Shown here in pieces: positions 44,335-53,019 of a stretch of 64,000 nt of DNA (its first letter is position 1; each line of letters starts with the position of its first letter). The stretch lies in NCBI GenBank assembly GCA_050480245.1, contig JBCNEQ010000051.1; one strand, 5' to 3'. The notes below the pieces were generated by a model. It worked only from the letters and a program-made list of their open reading frames with translations. It was not told where the DNA came from and ran no database searches. Source of the DNA: Anoxybacillus sp050480245 (GTDB lineage Bacteria > Bacillota > Bacilli > Bacillales > Anoxybacillaceae). The translations under genes were made by a program, and so were the position numbers.

Positions 44335-44847
44335 ATGTTTGACCCAACGATTTTCGACAATTTAAAAACGGTCGTAGAAGGAGCCGTTTATGATTTAGAT
44401 GTAACAGATGAACTCGTAACAGTTGTTGATCGCTCAGACATCATTGATTTAGCGAAATTTACGCGCGCATATGCGCTTTCTTTTCAATTGCGGCATGCGC
44501 ATAAAGTGACGTGCACTATTTCTCTCGCGATGACGCTTCAACATATTGCGAACGAACTGTTATATGAAGATGCAACGCATGCAGGTTGTACGGTAACCGT
44601 TTCGTTTTCTTTTTCAGCGACAAACGTCGATGGGGATGATGTAGAACAAACGTTAAAACACATTTGGGGAGAGCACCGCATCATTTTACAAACGTTGACG
44701 TATACATATCGACAAAATGAACGATACACGCATGAAGTGACGATTGATTTCGAACGCATGATTAACGAAAGTCATGTCGACGATTTATTGCAGATGATTC
44801 CGTACATCATTCGTTCGCTTAAGCAATTACAACAATATGCCAAGTAA
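44335..44847 (+). CDS. Unknown 170-residue protein
   Basis: Starts four bases after menC with RBS GAGAGGATGAGC, so it is co-transcribed with it. Soluble and acidic; sequence such as VVEGAVYDLDVTDELVTVVD, YALSFQLRHAHKVTCTISLA and a C-terminal helix DDLLQMIPYIIRSLKQLQQY. No motif or family recognised. Looks like a full-length, selected gene. Confidence 0.65.
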   Translation: MFDPTIFDNLKTVVEGAVYDLDVTDELVTVVDRSDIIDLAKFTRAYALSFQLRHAHKVTCTISLAMTLQHIANELLYEDATHAGCTVTVSFSFSATNVDGDDVEQTLKHIWGEHRIILQTLTYTYRQNERYTHEVTIDFERMINESHVDDLLQMIPYIIRSLKQLQQYAK

Positions 44848-44926
44848 AAATCATTGAAGGAAGCAAACATTCAAAGTATGATAGGAATGAAAATGATTAT
44901 AGTTATCATACTTGGAGTGTGACGAA

Positions 44927-45172
44927 ATGAAAAAAGTGCACTTTTGCAAGAAAAATAAGTTTGCAACAAAAACGTTATATATGTTTCTAAAACAAACATT
45001 CAAACATGTCAAAGTAAAACGAAAAGATTGCGTTGGTAAATGTAAAACATGCAAACATTGCCCGTTTGTCCTAATCGATGGCGAAGTTGTCAAAGCGACG
45101 ACGACAGATGAATTGTATGACCGCATTGCTTATGAAATAACAAAACAATGGTGGGCGTTTCGAAAAAAATAA
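44927..45172 (+). CDS. DUF1450 (YuzB-like) small Cys-rich protein
   Basis: 81 residues from ATG 44927. The core VKRKDCVGKCKTCKHCPFVLIDGEVVKATTTDELYDRI matches DUF1450 proteins such as YuzB, with a thioredoxin-like or ferredoxin-like short fold and CxxxCxxCxxC that could bind a metal or Fe-S cluster. Function unknown. The basic N-terminus (MKKVHFCKKNKF) is unusual for the family. No signal peptide. Confidence 0.75.
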   Translation: MKKVHFCKKNKFATKTLYMFLKQTFKHVKVKRKDCVGKCKTCKHCPFVLIDGEVVKATTTDELYDRIAYEITKQWWAFRKK

Positions 45173-45447
45173 GCAGGACATAAAAAAGCGGCGCAACTAC
45201 GGGAACGTACCGACTTTCTTGAACGACTGCTCGCAACCGATGAACAGCCCGTGCCGAAAACGTATATTCATTTCTGTTCATCTTTGTCAACATATTCAAT
45301 CGCTCGGACGGGTAAAAATTGAAATTGAGGGAACGACATGCACGCCGCGCGTTGAACAACAAGTAGACATATGCCAACAACATGTTCAAATACTAAGTTG
45401 TCCGTTACGATAAAGAGAGCGACGCGTGAAGCGAAGCTCTCTTATCG
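45173..45447 (+). pseudogene. Unidentified gene remnant with hairpin
   Basis: Reading across frames gives KKAAQLRERTDFLERLLATD, EQPVPKTYIHF, then LGRVKIEIEGTTCTPRVEQQ, VDICQQHVQILSCPLR*, which looks like protein but has no start and a shift near 45275. It ends at a strong hairpin CGATAAAGAGAGC/GCTCTCTTATCG (about 45408-45446). Higher GC at the start than in the flanks. Family not recognised. Confidence 0.35.
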
Positions 45448-45554
45448 CGTAAAGCCAAATATGCCCGAAATAAAACAACTGTTTACGATCCATGTGTCGT
45501 TCCCTTTCGTCAGACGCACTGTTCCTTTCCTAACAGCATCAATCTTGACGTTTG
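45448..45554. other. Non-coding remnant DNA
   Basis: About 100 bases between the hairpin and the truncated acetyltransferase. No gene seen; probably the far side of the deletion that cut the acetyltransferase. Confidence 0.4.
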
Positions 45555-45749
45555 TCATATTGTTTCTGGAAAAAGTGTGATATGATTCATAAGCTGTTCT
45601 TTATTCCACCATAGTTCGGATGGGAAAGGAGGTGGAAAACTTTCTTGCTGAATGCGAATTAACGCATCGATGTCTTTTTCTTCATAGTTGCGAATGATCG
45701 CAGGAATCGGACGGTCGCCATGAAAGACGTAAAGTTGCTTTTTATACAT
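45555..45749 (-). pseudogene. GNAT acetyltransferase, N-terminal fragment
   Basis: A good RBS (AAGGGGGAG) precedes ATG 45749. The 64 residues read MYKKQLYVFHGDRPIPAIIR, NYEEKDIDALIRIQQESFPP, PFPSELWWNKEQLMNHITLF, which is the start of a Bacillales GNAT N-acetyltransferase. The acetyl-CoA binding half is missing; it stops right after FPETI. Immediately follows the nitrilase fragment by a few bases, as genes of one former operon. Confidence 0.75.
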
Positions 45750-45760
45750 CGTTCTCCCCC

Positions 45761-46105
45761 TTATGTCCAATCTGTATATAAATCCGTGCGCCGATCGCGC
45801 CATGTTGTTACCGATCCGCGTTCGCGAACGTCGTAAAGAAGCTGTAAATCAAGATCAGCCGTAATGGTCATATCGTCATTTATTTCTCCTTCCGCTAAAA
45901 TGCCGCGCGGTGGAAATGGAATACCGTTCGGTGTAATGATCGCTGCTTGACCGAAGTTTGCCCGCATAAAATCGACGGTTGGCAATGAGCCGACTGTGCC
46001 TGTCGTGACGATGTACACTTGGTTTTCAATGGCGCGGGCGTGGCATGTATAGCGCACGCGATGAAACCCGTGGCGGTCATCGGTGCATGACGGGAAAAAA
46101 TGACG
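45761..46105 (-). pseudogene. yhcX: Carbon-nitrogen hydrolase, C-terminal fragment
   Basis: About 115 residues similar to the end of YhcX-type nitrilase-family hydrolases: FPSCTDDRHGFHRVRYTCHA, RAIENQVYIVTTGTVGSLPT, FGQAAIITPNGIPFPPRGIL and ADLDLQLLYDVRERGSVTTW. The catalytic Glu and Lys regions and even the Cys region lie upstream in the family and are lost. The frame is open to 46189 by chance. Deleted 5' end, intact 3' end: the reverse of the acetyltransferase fragment. Confidence 0.75.
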
Positions 46106-46221
46106 TTTTTTGTATTTTTTAACCATTATAACGAACATTTTTCCATTTGTCTGAATTGAAGCATTGTTTGTGCAGAAAAAATGATCCATATGTTACAATA
46201 GCGCGAAAGGAGGAATGTGAG

Positions 46222-46716
46222 ATGAACATTTACGATTTTCACGTATGCACCATTCAAGGAGAAGAACAATCGTTAGCGCAGTATAAAGGAAACGTATTAC
46301 TCATCGTCAATACAGCAAGTAAATGCGGATTGACGCCGCAATACGAACAATTGCAACAGCTATATGACAAATATAAAGATCGTGGTTTTGTTGTGCTCGG
46401 TTTTCCGTGCAATCAGTTTGGAAATCAAGAGCCGGGATCGGAAGAAGAAATTTTACAATTTTGCCAATTGAATTATAATGTAACGTTTCCGATGTTTGCG
46501 AAAGTGGACGTAAACGGTCCAAACGCTCATCCGCTGTTCGTTTACTTAACTGAGCAAGCGCCAGGTGTGTTAGGAACGAAAGCGGTGAAATGGAATTTTA
46601 CAAAGTTTTTAGTTGATCGAAACGGGCAAGTGGTCGCGCGGTTTGCGCCAACAACAAAGCCGTTAGAACTAGAACAACATATTGAACAATGGCTTAGTGA
46701 AACCGTCTCTGAATGA
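46222..46716 (+). CDS. bsaA: Glutathione peroxidase-family thiol peroxidase
   Basis: 164 residues from ATG 46222 (AAAGGAGG upstream). It has the GPx motifs NTASKCGLTPQY with peroxidatic Cys35 (Cys, not selenocysteine), LGFPCNQFGNQEPGSEEEI with the second Cys, and WNFTKFLVDRNG. In Bacillales, which lack glutathione, such enzymes reduce peroxides with thioredoxin. Intact gene between two decayed areas; ends in its own terminator. Confidence 0.93.
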   Translation: MNIYDFHVCTIQGEEQSLAQYKGNVLLIVNTASKCGLTPQYEQLQQLYDKYKDRGFVVLGFPCNQFGNQEPGSEEEILQFCQLNYNVTFPMFAKVDVNGPNAHPLFVYLTEQAPGVLGTKAVKWNFTKFLVDRNGQVVARFAPTTKPLELEQHIEQWLSETVSE

Positions 46717-46732
46717 AAAGAGGCGGTTTTTT
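46700..46732 (+). terminator. Terminator after the peroxidase
   Basis: AAACCGTCTC and GAGGCGGTTT pair, then T6. Confidence 0.8.
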
Positions 46733-46819
46733 GTTGGGCGTAATGGATATGTCTATACGAAATTTTTTTTAGTGCATATGTTGAGATAGTAGGGATTTAT
46801 GTCAAATAGGAGGGGTTAT

Positions 46820-47692
46820 ATGCTTATTGAACCTTGGATCGTGGATGAAACGATGCACGAGTTTTTTGTACCAGATTATATTGAACAAATGGCAGAAGAC
46901 GTTTTGCGCCATTACGATTTATCTGTTCAAAGTAGGCAAGTCGTGACGACGAAGCCGGATAAAGGGGGAGCCATTTGGAAGTTAGAAACGAATAAAGGTC
47001 CGAAAAGTTTAAAATTGCTTCATCGCCGTCCAACGCGCAGTTTATTTAGCCTCGGGGCGCAACGATATTTAGTCGATGTGCAAAAAGCGAACGTTCCGCC
47101 AATTGTACAAACGACGGATGGAATGGATTATGTAGAAGCGGGAGGAAAGTTATGGTTTGTTGCGGAGTGGATTGAGCCATTATTTTCGGTAACAAAAGAT
47201 TTAGAAGGGGCGAAACAACTGTGCTATGCGCTTGGTGAATTTCATCGTTTAAGTAAAGGATACGTTCCTCCAAAAGGAGCAGAAATCGCTTCACGGTTAT
47301 ACAAATGGCCGAAAACGTACGAAAAAACGATAAACAAAATGGATTGGTTTCGCCAATTAGCGAAGGCGTATAAAGAGATGCCTGCAAGTGCGATGTTATT
47401 GGAAGTTGTCGATCATTTTCAAGCACAGGCTCGTGAAAGTTTTGCGCGACTTCAACAATCTTCGTATCATCAATTAGTCGAACGAGGAAATAGCGAATGG
47501 GGACTTGTGCATCAAGATTACGGCTGGTCGAACGGACGACAGGCGAAACGCTCGATCGTGTTCTTTCTACCACTTAGGGCATTTTCTATTACGGGGATGC
47601 CTTATTTGTGTTGCGCTCCTTTACATACTACTATCGGGATGAATAGTTACATACAAACTATCTCTTCTTTGAAATTCTACATCGATATGTAA
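46820..47692 (+). pseudogene. CotS/YsxE-type spore coat kinase-like protein, 3'-truncated
   Basis: Start ATG 46820, six bases after AGGAGG. About 240 residues match CotS/CotI/YsxE proteins, kinase-fold spore coat proteins: KPDKGGAIWKLETNKGPKSL, YVEAGGKLWFVAEWIEPLFS, and the catalytic-loop segment GLVHQDYGWSNG. Directly after this the sequence becomes unrelated (RQAKRSIVFFLPLRAFSITG...), missing the DxD metal segment and about 90 further residues. The open frame to 47692 runs into the antisense of the next fragment. Deletion at about 47550. Confidence 0.75.
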
Positions 47693-48034
47693 TTTATTTG
47701 CGATTTGCTCTAGCTCATCGACTGCCTGTTGACAAAGTGTCAAATGACGAGCGGCATACGTTTCGCCAAAACTGTTCACAAGCTCAAAAAACATTTTATC
47801 TCCAAGACATTGAATAAGTGCCATATTTGTCATCGTGCTTCCGTACCCTGCTTTTCGTTTGTCGATGACAACAACGTCTAAATCCGTTTCACTCAAATAA
47901 TAAGCACATAACGCTCCTGATCCGCCCGCTCCGACAATTAATACGTCGCATTGCATGTCGTTGTCTAGCGGTGGATACGAAGGGGCATCGGGAAATGTCG
48001 TTGGCCAGTATAATTTTCCTGTTTGTAAATCCAT
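47621..48034 (-). pseudogene. FAD-dependent oxidoreductase, N-terminal fragment
   Basis: ATG 48034 has a good RBS (AAGGTGG). The sequence begins MDLQTGKLYWPTTFPDAPSY, with the dinucleotide fold CDVLIVGAGGSGALCAYYLS and an acidic end VVVIDKRKAGYGST, as in DAO-type oxidoreductases. It stops at about residue 138 (RRDSLYVTIHPDSSM*), less than half of the usual length. It is convergent with the truncated CotS-like gene; one deletion probably removed the 3' ends of both. Confidence 0.75.
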
Positions 48035-48217
48035 CGCAACAACCACCTTTTTTATTCGTTTTAGTCTTTTTTAGATTGGCCTGCATATGTAAAAGTATGC
48101 GATAAGAATAACACTATTTATATATATACTAACATAGCAAAAAACTTTCTTATTTTTGGAATATTTGATAAAATAGAGCGAGGCGACAATCGAAGCACGA
48201 AAAGGTAGGGATGGTGT

Positions 48218-49972
48218 ATGAGAGTATTTCTCGATTTAATGTGGTTTTTTAAACAAGAAAAAAAAGCATACATAATCGGCATTATATTACTTGCGATCGT
48301 TTCATTGCTTGAGCTCGTTCCCCCAAAAGTAATTGGGCATGTTGTGGATGCTGTAAAAGCAGGAGAACTGACGAAAGAAAAGCTGATTATGTGGTTAAGC
48401 TTGCTTGCAGGTGTTGCGCTTTGTATGTACGGTTGTCGTTACGTTTGGCGGACGATGATTTTTGGCTCAGCGGCAAAGCTTGCACGCTTGTTGCGCGATC
48501 GGTTATATGAGCACTTTACGATGATGTCGCCGTCATTTTACCAAAATCGCCGCATCGGTGATTTAATGGCACATGCGACAAACGATTTACAAGCCATTCA
48601 ACAAACAGCAGGTGTTGGCGTCTTGACGCTTGTTGACTCATTATGCATTGGGGGCTTTGTCATCGCGACAATGGCGTTAACAATTAGCTGGAAACTGACG
48701 CTCATTTGTTTATTGCCGATGCCGCTTATGGCGTATTTAACAAGCTATTACGGTTCTTTGCTTCATCAACGGTTCCATTATGCGCAAGAGGCATTTTCTG
48801 CTTTAAACGATAAAGTACAAGAAAGCATCGCTGGAATCAAAGTAATAAAAACGTTTGGACAAGAAAAAGAAGAAATTGAATCGTTTCGAGCGCAAGTTGA
48901 TGACGTCGTTCGAAAAAATATGGCAGTTGCTCGCATTGATTCGTTGTTTGATCCAACGATTTCGCTCATTGTCGGCGTGTCGTTTTTTTTATCGATTGTT
49001 TTTGGGGCACGTTTTGTCGTTCAAGGAGAGCTAACGATTGGACAGCTCGTTTCTTTTACGATGTATTTAGGACTGCTCATTTGGCCGATGTTAGCATTTG
49101 GATGGTTGTTTAATATTGTCGAACGCGGTAGGGCTTCGTATGATCGGGTGTCATCATTGTTGCGTGAAAAATCGGATATACAAGAAGACGATGGATTGCT
49201 TGATGAAGTGCCGACAGGTGACATCACATATGACATTCGTTCCTTTACGTATCCGAATGAAACGGAACCGATATTGCAACACATTCAGTTTACGTTAAAG
49301 AAAGGGGAAACGTTAGGAATTGTCGGGAAAACAGGAGCCGGAAAGACAACGCTTTTAAAAGTGTTGCTGCGGGAGTTTGTTGGAATAGATGGAGACGTGT
49401 ATTTTGGTGGACATTCGATCACGCAATATCGATTAGAACGATTGCGTGAAGCGATTGGCTATGTCCCGCAAGATCATTTTCTTTTTTCTGCTTCCATCCG
49501 AGATAATATTGCGTTCGCTCGCCCTGATGCAAGTCAAGAAGAAGTGGAACGGGTCGCTAAACTCGCTCAAGTGCATGATGATATTATGCAGTTTCCAGAA
49601 GGATATGAAACGGTCGTTGGCGAAAGAGGCGTTTCTTTATCTGGAGGACAAAAACAACGGTTGTCGATTGCTCGTGCGCTGTTGCTTAATCCAGAAGTGC
49701 TCATTTTAGATGATTCGCTATCGGCTGTAGATGCACAAACAGAGGAGCGTATTTTGCAGTCATTGAAAGAAAATCGTGCGGGAAAGACGACAATGATTGC
49801 GACACATCGGTTAAGTGCCATTCAACATGCACATCTCATTTTAGTGCTTGAAGATGGAAAAATTGTTCAACGTGGCACGCATGACGAGCTCGTTGCACAA
49901 GACGGATGGTATCGGGATATGTACGTTCGTCAACAGCTCGAACAATTCGTTGGACGTGGGGGGATACAATGA
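48218..49972 (+). CDS. yheI: ABC exporter half YheI (BmrC-like)
   Basis: 584 residues: six membrane spans (1-310) and a nucleotide-binding domain. Walker A GKTGAGKTTLL at about 369, signature VSLSGGQKQRLSIARAL, Walker B LILDDSLSAVD at about 495. After Walker B the catalytic Glu is replaced by Asp, as in YheI/BmrC, so this half carries the degenerate ATP site. With YheH it forms a heterodimeric multidrug exporter. The stop overlaps yheH (ATGA). No attenuator peptide is apparent upstream; the 170-base leader contains a probable promoter near 48150-48175. Confidence 0.92.
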   Translation: MRVFLDLMWFFKQEKKAYIIGIILLAIVSLLELVPPKVIGHVVDAVKAGELTKEKLIMWLSLLAGVALCMYGCRYVWRTMIFGSAAKLARLLRDRLYEHFTMMSPSFYQNRRIGDLMAHATNDLQAIQQTAGVGVLTLVDSLCIGGFVIATMALTISWKLTLICLLPMPLMAYLTSYYGSLLHQRFHYAQEAFSALNDKVQESIAGIKVIKTFGQEKEEIESFRAQVDDVVRKNMAVARIDSLFDPTISLIVGVSFFLSIVFGARFVVQGELTIGQLVSFTMYLGLLIWPMLAFGWLFNIVERGRASYDRVSSLLREKSDIQEDDGLLDEVPTGDITYDIRSFTYPNETEPILQHIQFTLKKGETLGIVGKTGAGKTTLLKVLLREFVGIDGDVYFGGHSITQYRLERLREAIGYVPQDHFLFSASIRDNIAFARPDASQEEVERVAKLAQVHDDIMQFPEGYETVVGERGVSLSGGQKQRLSIARALLLNPEVLILDDSLSAVDAQTEERILQSLKENRAGKTTMIATHRLSAIQHAHLILVLEDGKIVQRGTHDELVAQDGWYRDMYVRQQLEQFVGRGGIQ

Positions 49973-51723
49973 ATCAACGACAAGTGTTTATGCGACTGAT
50001 GGGCTATACTGCACCGCATCGAAAGTCGTTGTTGTTCGCTTTTTTTCTTTTAGCGTTAACGACTGCTGGAGACGTACTTGGTCCGATCATTGTAAAAATT
50101 TTTATTGACGATTATTTAGCGCAGATGACATTTCCGCTTCAAGCAATGATCGGACTAGCGACAGCGTATATCATGATTCATATCGGAAAAGTGTTTCTTT
50201 CTTATTTTCAATTATTAAAGTTCCAAGAGATTGCATTAAAAATCATTCAACAATTGCGCATAGACGTGTTTGCGAAAGTGCAATCATTAGGAATGCGTTA
50301 CTTTGATCGCACGCCAGCTGGAAGCATCGTTTCACGAGTGACAAATGATACAGAAGCCATTAAAGAAATGTTTGTTGAAGTGCTTGTCACGTTTATTCAA
50401 AGTGCTTTTTTCTTAGTCGGCGTGTTTGTCGCAATGTTTTTGCTTGATGTCCGATTAGCTGCTTTTTGTTTAGTCATTTTACCGACCATTTATTTTATTA
50501 TCCGTACGTATCGGAAGTACAGTTCGGTGTTTTATAGCGATTTACGCGAACGTTTAAGTCAACTCAATGCGAAATTAAATGAGTCACTTCAAGGAATGGC
50601 GATCATTCAAGCGTTCCGTCAACAAAAGCGGATGAAAGAGCAATTCGGAGTCATTAATGAAAAACATTATACGGCAGCGATGAAAAATATTAAACTAGAT
50701 AGTTTATTGCTTCGTCCAGCAACAGACCTAGTTTATGTGTTTTCGCTCATTGTTGTGTTAAGTTACTTCGGTATTTCTTCCTTTCAAAGTCCAGTTGAAA
50801 TTGGAGTGTTATATGCTTTTGTCAATTATTTAGAGCGTTTTTTTGAACCGATTAACCAAATGATGATGCGGCTATCGATGTTTCAACAAGCGCTCGTTGC
50901 TTCCTCACGTGTATTTCAATTGTTAGATGAACAAGAAGAAGAACCGAAACAAGCTGAAAAACCGCTCGTGATTGAAAAAGGGACGGTTGAATTTCGTAAC
51001 GTATCGTTTAGTTATGATGGAAAACGCGATGTGCTAAAAAACATTTCGTTTATTGCTCGGCCTGGGGAGACCGTCGCGCTTGTCGGTCATACCGGAAGCG
51101 GAAAAAGCTCAATTATTCAACTGCTCATGCGTTTTTATGAGTTTGAACGTGGTGATATTTTGATTGATGGTCATTCGATTAAAGAGTATCCAAAGAGAGA
51201 GTTGCGGAAACATATCGGCCTTGTGCTTCAAGACCCATTTTTGTTTTATGGGACGGTACGAGATAACATTCGGCTCCATCATCAAAATTTGACGGATGAA
51301 CATATTGAGCAAGCTGCGAAATTCGTTCAAGCTCATGCATTTATTGAAAAGTTGCCAAAAGGATATGATCATCCTGTGACGGAGAGAGGTACGACGTTTT
51401 CAAGCGGACAACGTCAGCTCATTGCGTTTGCCCGAACGATTGCGATGAATCCGAAAATATTAGTGCTGGATGAAGCCACAGCAAATATTGATACAGAAAC
51501 AGAGGAGGCGATTCAACAAGCGCTTGAAAAAATGAGAAAAGGACGAACGACGATTGCGATTGCCCATCGTTTATCAACGATTCAAGATGCGGATCAAATT
51601 CTCGTCTTACATCAAGGAGAAATTGTCGAGCGCGGCACTCATCATCAGCTGCTTGCAAAACGAGGGCTGTATTATCGCATGTACGTATTGCAAAATGGGG
51701 TAACGGAAGATATATGTATATAA
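49969..51723 (+). CDS. yheH: ABC exporter half YheH (BmrD-like)
   Basis: 584 residues from ATG 49969, overlapping yheI by 4 bases. Six spans, then Walker A GHTGSGKSSII (about 373), Q-loop LVLQDPFLFYGTV, a non-standard signature TTFSSGQRQLIAFART, and Walker B ILVLDEATANID with the intact catalytic Glu (about 502). The consensus Glu here and the weak signature complement the YheI half, so only one composite site hydrolyses ATP. Shorter than B. subtilis YheH (about 670 residues), lacking the insert of that protein. Confidence 0.92.
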   Translation: MNQRQVFMRLMGYTAPHRKSLLFAFFLLALTTAGDVLGPIIVKIFIDDYLAQMTFPLQAMIGLATAYIMIHIGKVFLSYFQLLKFQEIALKIIQQLRIDVFAKVQSLGMRYFDRTPAGSIVSRVTNDTEAIKEMFVEVLVTFIQSAFFLVGVFVAMFLLDVRLAAFCLVILPTIYFIIRTYRKYSSVFYSDLRERLSQLNAKLNESLQGMAIIQAFRQQKRMKEQFGVINEKHYTAAMKNIKLDSLLLRPATDLVYVFSLIVVLSYFGISSFQSPVEIGVLYAFVNYLERFFEPINQMMMRLSMFQQALVASSRVFQLLDEQEEEPKQAEKPLVIEKGTVEFRNVSFSYDGKRDVLKNISFIARPGETVALVGHTGSGKSSIIQLLMRFYEFERGDILIDGHSIKEYPKRELRKHIGLVLQDPFLFYGTVRDNIRLHHQNLTDEHIEQAAKFVQAHAFIEKLPKGYDHPVTERGTTFSSGQRQLIAFARTIAMNPKILVLDEATANIDTETEEAIQQALEKMRKGRTTIAIAHRLSTIQDADQILVLHQGEIVERGTHHQLLAKRGLYYRMYVLQNGVTEDICI

Positions 51724-51734
51724 GAGAATAAGTC

Positions 51735-51764
51735 TGAACCGCCACGCTCTATGTGGCGGTTTCA
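51735..51764. terminator. Bidirectional terminator
   Basis: GAACCGCCAC and GTGGCGGTTTC pair between convergent yheH and the hydrolase gene. Confidence 0.8.
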
Positions 51765-52675
51765 CAATGTACGATTTCGCCTAATTTCAGCACACGTAGT
51801 TGTTCGTTCGGAAAGTTGCGACGTTTCCATTCAGCATAAAGGCGATCTAACGCTTCTTTTGGTGTATCATCAGCTAGCGGGAATGTGCCATAATGCATCG
51901 GAATAAATGTTTTCGCCCGGCAATCGACAAATGCTTGAATGGCTTCTTCAGGGGTAACGTGTTGAGGCCCCATAAACCACTCGGGTTCATATGCACCAAT
52001 CGGCAATAAAGCGTAATCGATATGGAAACGTTCCCCAATATCGCGAAATCCATGAAAATATCCGCTATCCCCTGCAAAATAAAACGTCGGTTTATCTTTT
52101 GCTTCAATCACCCATCCACCCCAATGGGACGTATTTGTATCAAATAACGTTCGTTTCGACCAATGTTGTGCAGGAACGAATGTGAATGAAACATCTCGTT
52201 CGACAACGGTGTCCCACCAATTGCATTCCACAACATGCTCGAACCCTCTTTTCAGAAAGGATGAACGCAACCCGCTCGGTACAAGAATGAGTGGGTTTCC
52301 TTTCAGTTTTTTAATGCTCGCAAAATGTAGGTGATCGTAGTGACTATGAGAAATTAATATGACGTCAACGGGAGGTAGGTCGTCAATCGACAGAGCGGGC
52401 TCCGTTAGTCTGCGGATCGTTCCTAATCGTTTTGCCCAAACTGGATCTGTAACAATCGTCAATCCGTTTATTTGAATAATGAATGTCGCATGCCCTATCC
52501 ATGTGAGTAGCGTTTGCCCCGTATTTGTATGTAGCAACGAAGGTTGAATATGTTCGCAAGGCAAAGTATATGACCAATCTTTCTTTTTTTGTCTTCTTTC
52601 CGCATACCATTTCCGCAAGTCAGCAAACGATTTCGTTGTTGGGACGCCACCTAAATTTTCATATCGCTTTCTCAT
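51749..52675 (-). CDS. MBL-fold metal-dependent hydrolase (UlaG/NAPE-PLD-like)
   Basis: 308 residues, start ATG 52675 after GGAGGAG. The metallo-beta-lactamase motif SHSHYDHL (HxHxDH), then FAGDSGYF (metal Asp), and the C-terminal PMHYGTFPLADD supply the two-metal site. WIGHATFIIQINGLTIVTDPV and the N-terminal region place it in the NAPE-PLD/UlaG-like group, whose members cleave phosphodiester or lactone bonds. Physiological substrate unknown. No signal peptide. Confidence 0.85.
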   Translation of the reverse strand: MRKRYENLGGVPTTKSFADLRKWYAERRQKKKDWSYTLPCEHIQPSLLHTNTGQTLLTWIGHATFIIQINGLTIVTDPVWAKRLGTIRRLTEPALSIDDLPPVDVILISHSHYDHLHFASIKKLKGNPLILVPSGLRSSFLKRGFEHVVECNWWDTVVERDVSFTFVPAQHWSKRTLFDTNTSHWGGWVIEAKDKPTFYFAGDSGYFHGFRDIGERFHIDYALLPIGAYEPEWFMGPQHVTPEEAIQAFVDCRAKTFIPMHYGTFPLADDTPKEALDRLYAEWKRRNFPNEQLRVLKLGEIVHCETAT

Positions 52676-53019
52676 TTTTTCTCCTCCAATATGGGTGTTT
52701 CATTCAAGTATTACATTCTATATATAATCCTTTATTGTTATATAACATAATTTCATTGTTTTTTGTTCGTATTAATAAAAAATATATCTATGTTCGATTT
52801 TTGTCGCTATCTATTTTATCAAAAGAAAGGCTTGCTGGTGAAAATGAAAGGCAAGAGCTTTCTATATTTGTTAAGAGATATTTTAGTAAGGGGAGTCACT
52901 ATGCTCCGTTCTATTTTTTATTGTGTACATATTGATTATAATAGGTGTATGAAACAAAAGAGCGGAGACGTAATGGATAATATACGAATACATTATAGTA
53001 AAAATGATTGGAGAGAAGA
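52676..53019. other. AT-rich divergent intergenic region
   Basis: About 340 bases between the divergent hydrolase and endonuclease genes. A TATAAT at 52937-52942 is a likely -10 for the endonuclease. A 12-base palindrome TGTTATATAACA lies near 52736. The short frames here do not look coding. Confidence 0.5.

Noticed and set aside
46147..46221. N-terminal extension of the peroxidase
   Set aside because: The ATG at 46222 has a strong RBS and gives the normal family start; the upstream part has no similarity.
46222..46716. Possible selenoprotein (glutathione peroxidase family)
   Set aside because: The active-site codon is TGC for Cys, with no in-frame TGA.
47046..47573. 175-residue minus-strand frame
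   Set aside because: Antisense of the CotS-like coding region, which has clear family motifs.
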